From the NCBI GenBank assembly GCA_003956705.1, contig QZCP01000645.1:124001-188000 (forward strand): a stretch of DNA of 64,000 nt, in the 5' to 3' direction. This document shows positions 1 through 11,456 of this stretch, one piece after another. The first letter of the stretch is position 1. Every line of letters begins with the position of its first letter. The notes beneath the pieces are model-generated. The model did not search any database. It had not been told where the DNA came from and was given only the letters and a program-made list of their open reading frames with translations. Source of the stretch: Brevipalpus yothersi (Eukaryota > Arthropoda > Arachnida > Trombidiformes > Tenuipalpidae). The position numbers and the translations under genes were made by a program.

Positions 1-908
1 CAACATAAATGTATGGTTCATGATGGGCCTAGCAATAATCAATAGAAAATATTGAAATTTCAACTGTAATAACGATAACGCAACATGAGAATGTAAACCA
101 CCTCCAGCTTGAATCACTCATTTGATCAGGCTCACTTTTCTATTACATCCAAAAATATACTCACCATAAAAAATCCATATAAATTCAGGTAAAATCCACG
201 AAGAGTTACATTATAATCACACAACACTAGAGCTTTGGCTTGATAAAATTTTCAATCAATTAATCAAAAGGAGATGTCGTCAAGTGATCGACACACCTTG
301 AGTGAAGGTGGATGAAAATCGAATGGTAAACAATGTTTACTAAACATAGGAAGCAATACATTAAGATGAGTCTGCGCCACTTTTTTTGATGATTCACAAA
401 AAGTTCACAAATTATTCTGACAATTTATATTGAATTTATTTTAAGCTAGAAAAATTTGTAATTATATGGAAAGAGATGAAGTTCCTCTCATGATCAGGAA
501 GGAAACTGTCAGTTTGATAAACCAATTAACCGATAAGAATTACTGAGACCTACTCTCCATAGATTGAGAGTTTTTCAAGAATGATGAGTAATGCTTCATA
601 AAATTTTTATTCATTAACCATCAGAAAATAATCATTTAAAATGACATGAAAATTGAGAGGTATGAAAATATTCGAGAAAGGTCTCGATTCGAGGAGTAAG
701 GGGCAAGAGTAGATAAAATATTTCAGATGTGGAGAGACTTTTTTCGGATAAGGTTGGTGTCTTTAGCTGGTGTTTGGGAAGTCGAGCTCTCAACGATTGA
801 TGGAAATTATGGAGAGTATTATGCATCACGAAAATATATTCAAGCCTATAGAGACTAGAAAAATTTCGCTGATTTGAACATGAATGATTTGGAAGAGTGT
901 CAAAATCT
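1..908. other. Intergenic sequence at the left edge
   Basis: AT-rich sequence downstream of LACTB. It contains a possible LACTB poly(A) signal (minus-strand AATAAA at 606-611). No gene seen. Confidence 0.5.
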
Positions 909-2328
909 CTAAAGATTAGCCTTCAAAGGTGTTATTTGATGATTAGAGGGATTTTTTTGTTCCAGAAAAATTTTCACAACCTCTACTCCTAGCCACAAAA
1001 GTTTTCCAGCATTCTCAAGATTACAGATCAGCGAAACAACCATTTCTTCCTCTGGTATAACCATAAGTAGAGTAGTTCCTCCAGTTGCTGAGCCAGTATG
1101 GAAGAGAATTTCCTTCGCTGGTGGTAGATTACCATGACTGTATTGAGGCTGTGAAGATTTGATTATACCCCATCCAAGACCTGTACAAAAGTTGAAGCTG
1201 TGTGATTATATCTCTCTGATAATTGAACTCAAAAATTTGTAACAACTCACCATACTCTGTCCATGAACGGAAATCTTTCTGCAAATTGATTGCCCCTATC
1301 TTATTAGGAGTCAATAAAATATCAACAGTAGATTTTTTTAGATAACCTGGTAATGTACCATTTTTATAACTATAGAGCATCACGTTACCGAATCGAAGTA
1401 AGTCAGGTATAGAAGATAAGATTCCTCCTCCAGCCCATTTGTAACTACAATCAACTGAAGGTGCATTAACTAATTTTCCTGACTCATTACAATACTGAGC
1501 AGCTCTATTGAATATTATTTGCTTATTTTCATCAAGATAAGTTGCTTTCATTCCAAGCTCGTCTCGAAACATGGCTGTAAGTCGATCAGCAAACTTTTGA
1601 TTATCTGGTAAAACAGATTCAATCACTGCTGCAATAACAGTGTAGGCGTAAGTCGAATAATTGAACGCTGTACCAGGCTCACAAAGCAGATCATCGTTCT
1701 TGAAGATTTCCATGGCTTCTACAGAATCATTGTAGTGTTTATTAGCTGGTAGGATTTTCGTCTCATCGTCATGATAATGACGGATTCCTGATAAATGAGA
1801 AGCTAGCTGTCTCAATGTGATGTTGACCGGCTTTCCATTGACTTTTTTGTGAGGAAATTTATCACCAAGATACTCATAAATGGATTTGTCCAGATCAATT
1901 TCTCCTTTCTCAACCATTCTGGCCAACAGTAGAGTGGTTATTGGTTTACTGATACTAGCGATTCTCATCACTGTGTCTTGTGAACACTCAGTCCCCGTTT
2001 CAAGATTAGCGAAGCCAAATCCATGAATCCAAACCGGAGAGCCTTTGATAGACACTCCAACAACAAGACCTGGATAACCATTGATAATCTGGATCTGTTG
2101 GCACAACTTCTTGGCTTTATTTATGATCGATCCATAATTTTCAACAGTCTTACTAGATAAACTTATCGTGGTAACTGAATCATTATAAGTTGCTATACCT
2201 AAAGAATCAGACTGTTTATTCGCCTTTTTTTCGTCTACCAACGATTGTCTGCTGATAACATATCCTGTAGTTGTGACAGCTGGTATTCCAATAGCTAAAA
2301 CTTTGCCCAACACTGTCCATGATGGCAT
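909..2328 (-). CDS. LACTB: LACTB-like serine beta-lactamase-family protein
   Basis: Two exons: 1251-2328 and 909-1180. The intron 1181-1250 has a GTGAG donor and a TACAG acceptor in phase 1. The product is 449 aa, and both the length and the motif order match animal LACTB. The class-C/PBP active site is visible: SxxK at S125-K128 (SISK), a Tyr motif near residue 224 (YST), and an HTG motif in the last exon (FHTGSATGG). The N-terminus has a hydrophobic stretch at about residues 5-25, which would suit mitochondrial import or inner-membrane association. LACTB is known as a mitochondrial intermembrane-space protease-like protein that forms filaments; I infer the same role here. The start is the ATG at 2328, the first in frame. 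A possible AATAAA on the minus strand lies at 606-611. Reading on past 1251 without splicing gives a false C-terminus. Four decayed fragments of this gene occur elsewhere in the window. Confidence 0.9.
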
Positions 2329-3540
2329 GATCTATGAAGTTGATACGTAGAGATGATCTCAAAATAAATGATCCAGGTAAATCTAACCAGATCAGTTGAG
2401 AAGAAAAAAGTTAGAGTAAAGATTACAAATTTGAAGAAAGATCAAGATTGATGTCGAATCACAAAAAGAATTATCTAAAAATATAGGGGCATTAAAATTT
2501 TCACCAATTACTAAAGAACTTTATATCTCTTTGAAAATAACTTTTCAGGAAAATCTTTCCTGACCAGATATTCAAGAAGCAAATGAGATACATTGTATAC
2601 AATGTATATGCGTGAGCACATGAGCACATAAACTTTGATGACAACAGTAAGCATGCTTTTTGTGATGCAATCATTGCAACAAGATAATGCTGATCACTTA
2701 TTTCTATTCTGATTATAATGATGGTTACTTTGAGGTTGATTGAATTTGTTCAGAGTAAATATTGTTCTTGTACACAAATGATAGATGGTAAACTCTGAAA
2801 AGAGAGTTGTCAGAAGTTGATGTGAGTGGTAACCACTGATGTGTGTGTACAGTTTTGTGTACGCCGGCAGAAAATCAGATACCAATCAATTATTCAGCAA
2901 GCTCACACTCACAATCAGTTGATAAAAATGAGTGAACGAGAATAAATGAATGCGATATGGATGTCTACTATCCGAAAAAATAGTCACAATGTGATCACCA
3001 CTCATAAATTGACATAGACAAGTAAGAACTCATCATGAAGCTTGCTTTCCATCTCGTTAGCGTAAAAATTCGACGCTGTAAGCGCAGCCTGGAAAGGCTA
3101 ACACGAGCCTTCGTGACTATCAATAAGGTGATCAATGACCTCAGGTCACAAGTGATCGAGAGTATGAAAGAGGGTTAAAAGTTCTGTGGACATCAACACC
3201 TCATGGTGGAAAGCAAAAATCGACCATGGTCGTGAGAAAGTGAAAGGAATACTCGACCACAGCCTGAGGGATGTAGATGGGAAAAAAGTTTCGCCAATAA
3301 AAGTGCCCAATATCAAATGAAGCTGACCCATTGCTGACTCACTCTTCACTAGAGGTAAGAAATTTCGGACCAGTTCGAGGACTCATTGAGTGACTTTTAT
3401 TACGGGCTCAAACCCGTTTTGGGTGGGAGGGCGATAAAATGTGAGATTACATCTTCGGGTACATTGGAAGGAGTGGTCCTTGGGCCTAAAAATATTTAAA
3501 AGGAGTGAAACTGATTGAGAAGGGCCACAGTTCAATCAAA
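2329..3540. promoter_or_regulatory. Shared upstream region of LACTB and the Jun-like gene
   Basis: 1.2 kb between two divergent start codons, so it probably holds both promoters. The part at 3040-3480 is less AT-rich and includes the TGACTCA site at 3335-3341. A minus-strand AATAAA at 3396-3401 could end NF1 transcripts. Confidence 0.45.
3335..3341 (+). promoter_or_regulatory. TGACTCA AP-1 (TRE) site upstream of the Jun-like gene
   Basis: A perfect TGACTCA heptamer sits about 200 bp upstream of the Jun-like start codon. Vertebrate c-Jun autoregulates through a TRE-like promoter site, so autoregulation is plausible. A single 7-mer can occur by chance. Confidence 0.35.
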
Positions 3541-4005
3541 ATGTCTTCCTTGAATCATCTTTTGCCTAATTTTAAGCTTGAACTTTCCCTACAGCCTTCG
3601 AGGAAGGAGACTTTGGAGAGTCCTGATGTGGAAAAGTTTAAACTCGAAACACCAGAAGTTGTGAGGATGGTTTTAGATTGGAAGGTACCAGAGTCGCTGA
3701 ACATATCTTCACTGGTAGAAGATTTGGAATCGTTCAGCAGTTTGGAGCGTAGACGAGCCAGCAATCGGGAGGCAGCGAGAAGATGCCGCCAAAAAAAGTT
3801 GGACCGCCTAAACAATCTTGAGAGGAGGAAAAGAGAACTTCTCAGTGAGCGGCAAGAGTTGAACGAGAGGATTTTCGCTACACGTGAACAAGTGAACTAT
3901 CTCGTCAATCAGCTTCAAATGAACCAAAGTCGTGGTTGGTTTGATATGTCAAATTGTGCTAGCCAAACTGGTTTCAACCATTGCTTCCAAACAATTCACG
4001 AATAA
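3541..4005 (+). CDS. Jun: Jun-like bZIP transcription factor, single exon
   Basis: 154 aa in one exon. The basic region (about residues 68-88) has the bZIP signature with N75, A78, A79, C82 and R83, followed by a zipper with L93, L100, L107, T114 and L121. The pattern KLDRLNNLE resembles the Jun KLERIARLE stretch rather than Fos or CREB. Residues 26-45 align with the Jun transactivation segment: S27-P and T37-P are ten residues apart, the same spacing as the JNK sites S63/S73 of c-Jun. Jun genes are usually intronless and the protein is usually longer (about 270-330 aa), so this one is compact. A GTG-initiated upstream extension from 3505 is in frame, but the ATG at 3541 is the natural start. 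A TATTTAAA lies at 3493-3500. The last 57 bp overlap NF1 coding sequence on the other strand. Dimerisation and AP-1 binding are inferred from the family. Confidence 0.82.
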   Translation: MSSLNHLLPNFKLELSLQPSRKETLESPDVEKFKLETPEVVRMVLDWKVPESLNISSLVEDLESFSSLERRRASNREAARRCRQKKLDRLNNLERRKRELLSERQELNERIFATREQVNYLVNQLQMNQSRGWFDMSNCASQTGFNHCFQTIHE

Positions 4006-7000
4006 TTCTGCATTATCCAAATTGGATTGAGATTTAGTGAAAGGTCCGGCAAACCTCCAAAGACCAGCAAATCCACAGGCTGAAAGGAACATTTCGAAGT
4101 TAACAAATGTGAATTTACTTTTACATCATTTTTCAATAATTTTCAACGAGAAATAGTGAATCATCTTACTTTGTAGATAATGATGTTGTTGCTGTCCACT
4201 GTCCTCACATGAGATCATATTCTGTATTATATTTTGGAGTGCGCTCAAAATCACCTGATTGTGACAGAGGCTTAGAAGACTGGTAATCTTGGCATCTAGC
4301 AAGGAATGTCTGTGAAAAGTAGCACAGAAAAAACAATTCAATGAATAAATAGAATATGTTCATGTGCATCGAAGATCTCAAGTGTTACACTTACATCACA
4401 GGAAAAACTTTCGGAAAGACAACAGAGGCCTCGGCTAAATACTCGTAAAGAAATTTCATCTCGTTCTCATCTGTCGTATTACGCACCAATGTAGCCTGAA
4501 ATGTCAAGAGTAGTGTAAATAACATTGTGGGAGGATTTGAGGGGGTCAATATTACCAGAACAGTGAGTACAAGAGCTTGAACAGTGAAATCGGTCAGCAC
4601 TTCTGGATCAAGAAGAACATTATCCTCGTTGGACACCGAAGCGCGAGTTTCTCGACTTTTCTGTGCACCACATTCTCTTTCCACTTGCTGGGAAATGTTA
4701 TCACAGAAAGTAGCTCCTTCCTCATCCTCATCATTGGCGAAGTCTAGAGTTTTCATATAATCTGAGCTGTAGTGGTGAGAAGTTTCTTCCACTTCTTTAT
4801 CGGTCTTTGGTGTAGGCATTGAGCTACTTCTTTGTGCACGATTATGAGATCGAAGATCACCTGATGCATCAATATCTAAGCTTTTCCATGATTTTGAGTC
4901 TCGTGGTGAACCCTGGGATTGTGCCTCTGAAGAGTCAATATTAGAAGAAGACGAATGATTGAGATTATCCCATGATTTTTGCTTATAACCAACTAAACTA
5001 CTAGGATGAGAAGAATCGAGCGGAGAATTCGATGGTTTAGGTAGAAGTGGTTGTAAAGTATAGTTGGCCATCACGGTTGATGCTTGACTAGGATGCGAAT
5101 AGATGGATGATGGTGAAGGTAGTGGAGTTGAAATGGGTGTATGATGTGCGAAAGAGGATGGGTGATGATGTTTAAGGCAATTTTCGGAGGTAACATTCGG
5201 CGATGTGATTGGAGCGGAATGTTGATGATGAGTATTTAGAGTGAAATTTCTGGTTGATGGTGATTCTTTGGAAAGACGAGGAACTTTGTGCTTAAGATGG
5301 CAGCGAAAGCGAACTTCCTCTGATACAGGTATCAGAGCTGTTAGATATGCAACATTTTCAACATCAACTTGAAATTTGTCACGTTTGAATGGCTTGGCCA
5401 CTATGGTTAAAAGAGTGTTAAGAATTCTGGTGGTGCGAGAAACAGTGGTGGGAGTTGGATGGCGGAAGCCCTTTATCAAATGGCCAACAAGAGCGAAATG
5501 AAAGTTTGATTTAAAACTTAAGCCCACAGAATGATCCAAAGGTTTAAAATGCCATTCTAATGGCTCTCTTGTACTCATCATAATTTGATCCAGTCGATTA
5601 TTTTCGAACAAACCTTGAGAGTCAAGTGTGTGAAGATTTTGTTCGAGTAATGCTAATCCTGTGGCATACAAGTTGACTTCGTCTAGCTGCAATACAGATA
5701 TAGCAACCCAAAAAAGAGATCGATGGATTGGTGATTCTGGGCTTAAAAGAGGTTGAAGACGCGTCAAACCCATTATAATAGACTCAATCAATTGTAGATC
5801 TTTGAAAGATTCCAAAGCTCGAACTAGGATGCGCAACAGTTGTTTCACTTCAGAGTCTTTGATCACTTTAGAGATACAACAGAAAACCATTATAGCACGA
5901 GGTTGAAGAGCAGGATTGAATCGAAAAGCAAAGGCGGTTGCTAATCGTGTCCATTGTTGAAGCCAATCGCAAGTATCAACATTTTTCATACATCCTTCGA
6001 CAATTTCGAGGAGCGCATCGGTTATGACTTCCAGTGAACTCAACGGCAATTGATCGGATTCTGTCGATATATGGGAAGTGAAAGTTCTATCGTTGGGCAA
6101 ATGCTGAGATTTGTCCACTGAGATCATATGACGCTTCAAAGATGGGGTACGGAATGCAGTAACAGCCGCTGATTTGACCTTACTAATGCCAAAAAGTAGA
6201 TAAAATTTTGGAAGAGAAAATTCATCCAAGCTCAAACGCAAAATTCGTTGAGCTTCATGATTGAAAGATGGATTAGTGCATGTACATAATGAATGAATGA
6301 TGTTGATAACAAGCCCATGAATTGATGCACGGAAAGACATTGGCCCAGTGTGAACAAGAAGGGTCACGATATGGAATAAATAGGGAAGATGACTGTAAAC
6401 ATCGAGACAGTTGTTGAAAGAGAGCATCAGAAGATACCGAGCGAGAATGGCAATATCATCCCACATCAAATGCTGCTCCAAAGAGGAAGTTGGAGATGCA
6501 CCAGTTTTTTCGATAACCAAGCAAACTCTACTGATTACTTTTGAGGCTACTAGCTTCACATTATATGATGCAAGAGCTACAGCAGTATCAGCCATGATTT
6601 CAGCTTGATCAGATCCAAGCCCGCCAGTCACCGATCGTTTGATGAAACTATCCAACACCATATCCAAGAGATCTGAAACGCGTCCAATGTTACCCCATAT
6701 CTTGGCTTGTATAGATGGATACATTTCGACCTCCTCTATGGTCAGGGTGATAAGTTTGTCCAAGATTGTGGCAACTCTCTGTTTTTTGTTATCATCAGAA
6801 TGCTTACAGAAACGGGTCAAATTGGGAAGCCAAGGTGTCATATATTCGAGACACAGATGTTTCAGTTCAATATTGGATGCTCGGAAGCCTTGGATGCATT
6901 CCTCAAGAAATTCCAGAGTCAGATGAGATGCATTGATGGCAAGCTTTTCACTTATTTGTTTGATGAAAATTGTGTTGTTCGATGGTATGCATAAACCTGA

Positions 7001-10000
7001 AGTTTCAAGCAATTGACCATCAATCTTCAAATCAAATGTTTGAGTTAGTGCGCACAATAAATTATAAGCTGCTATACGAAGATTAGGGTCAGAGCTGCCC
7101 AAGTTCAAGAGTGCCATGTTAAGTAACGTTCCAGGAACATCCTTAGGTCTAATCTTAGTGTGAACTGTTACCGAATCTGGTTGTGAGAGCTCCCAACGAG
7201 TACGAATATGTATTATGGCTTGAAAAATAGCATCACAATCATTGTGAATGAAAGATAATGGACCACTCTCATTGGCAATTGTTAATGTGAATTGATTATC
7301 ATCCACTAAGCAGACTTCTTCGATTTCGGAAGCATAGTAGACGTCATTCAACAGAACTGATAGGTTGAGAACTTTGCATTTTTCAGCAGAGGTGATCTGA
7401 ATAGCTGTTGGTCCAACTTTTATGGCAACTTTTGTATCTTTGTGAGACAATTTCAGAGCATTGTTGAAAACTTTAAGATCCTCATCAAGAGATAAAGTAG
7501 CACCAGGTAATTTCTGTTGCTCTGGTTCAATGAAATCATTCAATCTTTGTGGATAATCCAAGAAAATGAGCTTTCGATTCCCTTTGAGAGGTGCTAGAAT
7601 TCGATCATGATATTTAGTGTACTCTCGTACCCAAGAATTGCAATTATAAATGTATCCAGCGACAATTTTATCATATGCTACCTCAGGTAGTACTATCAGC
7701 CATTTTTGAAGAAATTCAGTCTAAAAGAGAAAAAGAAAGAGATAGAGGAAGAGTTGATCAGATGAATTGAAAAGAAGTGTTTTGATAGTTCTTACCCTGA
7801 AACGGTTTTCCGCGCAAGCATGAGTAAAGTCGATGACTAATTCGAAAGGCTTATGACAGTAGGGCTTGAGGGTCAAAATGACGTGGTAAATCAGAAGGTC
7901 ACCATTTATCTCGTTTATTTTGTAACGACGAGCGATGTAATAGAAGACTGGATTACCCGCCTTGGATGTACCAGCTTGATAGAAGATATTCAAAGACTTG
8001 AGTGCTTTGAATTCATCTTTTTCATGCATACTGTGTTTAGCCATGATTTCTTCAAACTTGGTACTCGTCATATCCATAGAGTTCCATTCTGAGTCAGTCA
8101 TCTGCTTATGCTCTGGTGGACCAAGATAAGCAAGCAAAGTGGCCATCTTATCGAAGGGTCTCCGACCAAGAGCTTTATGGTCTCTAGAACTTGACAGATA
8201 GTCACCAATTTTCTCTTGATGATTCCATAGTAATCTATGCAGAGCATGAACGTTGGCATCACTTATGAAAGATAAATTATGACTTGCTTGGTGATCAACC
8301 GTTTCACAGTCGGAAGTGATTTGCATCACCCAACGACGCCCATTCTCAAAGTTGCCTCGAAGAAAATCGTTAAAGGGAACCATATGCTGCTCCTTACTGA
8401 ATTCAACATTGTTAGCGATATTTTGAAGAATTTTGGACATCAACATAAGTCCTCTCTTCACTTTCTGATTTGGCTGAGTATCAACAATTCCCATCTCATA
8501 GGGCGAAACAATGGCTGGATTGATGAATCTCAGAAATATAACAGTTCCAACAGCACTTATATTGTGAGGAAAGTTGGGGAATCTCTTGTTCAACACCTGA
8601 TACAAGCAATGGCACATGGAGCGGAGTTGAGAGGGAAAACTATCAGTGGAAGATGTTATGGCATTGAACACTTTCTGGGTCAGATCGAGAAGATTGTTTC
8701 TATTGTTTTCCAAGTCTTCACCAGTGTCTAATCTAGCAGAATCAACCTCATAGCTCAAATGGCTAGAATCTTCGACGAGTGGCTCAATTAATGGTTCGAG
8801 CAATGCTTTCAAATATGATGAACCATAGATTTTGAAGCAAAATGCCATTATCTTACTGGCCAAACTATTTCCTCGGAACAATGTTTGCATGCAATCAGAA
8901 ACTTCCACTTCTTTGTAGAACATGTTCCAAAGAAGGGGAGGCAAGAGATGCTTGGCATCGAATAAAGTGACAAAGACTCGTGCAAGTTCATCCATTTGTG
9001 GGGTGGCTACTACACTTGCCAAAGCCATAGCAATTGGTAGCTCTCCTTTGTCACCAATCATGGTGACTAGCTGCACTAATTGCTCGTACCTATCAGCAAG
9101 AACAGTTTCAGCTAGCATATCGAACTCAGTCCCTTGTTGTAAAATTTTGGTAAGAACTTCCATGAAAGCAGCTCGAGTTTGCAAATCTTTATGATAACCT
9201 AAGCTGATTGAATGCATCAAACCAGAGTCTATGTTGGCACTAAGAAGATTAGACATAGCTTGAATTGTGTAAGTAGGCAGTTCATGAAGCTTGGAGAAAC
9301 GATTATATCGTGAGGTTGAATCAACAAGAGGACCTGCAACCAAGGATCCAGCTATGAGAGATCCAGGCGGAACAGCCTCATCGTCTGTAACAATATCACT
9401 ACATTCGTTCAATAGGTTCATGAATAAAGAGAAGTACTTGAGAAATAACTGTGATTTTGCTTCCATAAGATCACCACGATCACTTTCTTCCGGTTGGAGA
9501 GGTAAGCCGCGGAGTAGCGCGGCAACAGCTTGCATCGAAGCCATGTCTAATTCTCGCAGAACAGGAGTCCAATCGTTGACACCGGCAGGTTGTATTTGAT
9601 GACTGTTTTCCATCACCCAGTCAGTCAAATATTCTACCATTTTGTTACGGAACTTCATCTCTTGGCGAAAAGCTAGATCATCTCTTCGAGACATCATAGT
9701 TTCGATCAGATTGCAGAATTTCACCTTGATCTGGATGTAATGTCCATTGTTGGTGTCCAAATGTCGAATGTAACGAACAATTGCTAGCATTATTTGCTCG
9801 ATGCTGGTAACTCCAAGATTTTCTGTGGTGTGCTCTACTTTGTTTTCCAGAACGCTTTTGAGAATAAAAATTATGTGAACAATGAACTGGGTGCTTGTCT
9901 CATTCACAGTCACTTGATACTGCGGATCGAAGAATTTTTCAACGATTATTTTGATTTGATCAAATAGTATCGGATAAAGAGCAGGGCTCATTTCATGAGC

Positions 10001-11388
10001 AACCAATTCTTTCACATGCTTCTGTATTTGTGTACCAAATTTTTCATTGTTGCAAACTAATAGTTTGAGAACATCACCAACAAATTGTGTGACAGGGCAG
10101 TATTGTAATGAATCTTGGCCGCTCTGGAGAACTGAAGGTTTACGAGGATCAGGATAGCTGGAAGCGTTACCCATGATGCAAGGTGATTTACGCTGTAGAC
10201 AAACACCTCCAAGGGCACATAAAAATCCTGTCATATTAGCCCATTCATTTATTTGATCTTCCAACTCGTGCTCAGTACTGTGTTGAGAGGTTCTTCTCTT
10301 TGATACATTCCGGTGTGTCACCTCAGTCTGTCCTTCGATTTCGAGTTTGGCTTTAGGATAACTAACGAGAGATCGGTTAGCGCTTTCCCAACTCATGAAA
10401 GTATCTTCCCATGCTTGAGAGCAGCCAAGAGAACAATGCTCAATACGACGCAACAGAGACATAATCCTTTTTTGAAGCGCAGCTCGTCCAGTAGTTAAAA
10501 TATGACTTGCCTGAGCTAACTCTTGATAAACATTATAGTTTGGAGTTAGGTAAGTAGCAGTGAGATCATCTTGACCACAGCGAATATCAGCTTCTTCACA
10601 GAGGGAACAGAAGCATGACATTGCGGTGAGGACAGCTTCTATGTCAATAGACCAGAGATAGATAAAGAAGACGACTTCAAGCTTGATATGTGCCTGTTTA
10701 CAAATAGCAATATGACTACCAAGATTGGCATACTCTTTGTGTCGAGCAAGAAAAGCATTTCGGCATTTCAGAATATCTCTTAACCACTTTAAAATATCAG
10801 TGTAATTCACGATTTGATGCTGGATCAATTTTTGTGAGATAGAAAATAATACTTGAGAGGAGATATCCCAGAAAGTATTGATTGGAGCTTCAGGATTCCA
10901 CATTTCAATAATGTCTGGTTCATGGAGAACAAGCAAAGCTTCCATAGCCTCTTGAGCAACGTCTTGCATCAATGGGAGATGAACTAAGGAAACGAGCCCA
11001 TTGATTAACTCAAGAGAACTGCTCTGAATCTCATGTCCTGATTTCCCTTGATTGTTGAGCATCATCAGAGGATTAGAGTGGATCAGTCGTACCAACATGA
11101 GGAGCAAATTTTTATGGCTCAAGCCCTCTTCAGTTGATGATTTATCCCTTGACTTTAGATTGCTCATTTTGTCTTTCAATGATAAAGTCTAGAGGTAAAA
11201 AGAGAGAAACATGTATTAAAGAACAGCGGCTAACAAGAATGCAATAATTAATAATTCACCTGAACGTAGAACGATAACTGTTGGTCATAACGAGCGAGCA
11301 AGAATATGTTAGTATAATAGAAAATGGAAAAGATAGAAATTAGTGATCTTCCAAGTGATGAAGCAATGTAAAAGATATTTGAAAACTT

Positions 11389-11456
<68 letters not shown>

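Noticed and set aside
4496..4555. Extra NF1 residues in an uninterrupted reading frame
   Set aside because: The insert breaks the conserved LVLTVLATLV motif and has GT-AG ends, so it is an intron.
6411..6994. Plus-strand reading frames opposite NF1 exons
   Set aside because: Shadow frames of strongly conserved minus-strand coding sequence; the same holds for those at 7853-9599.
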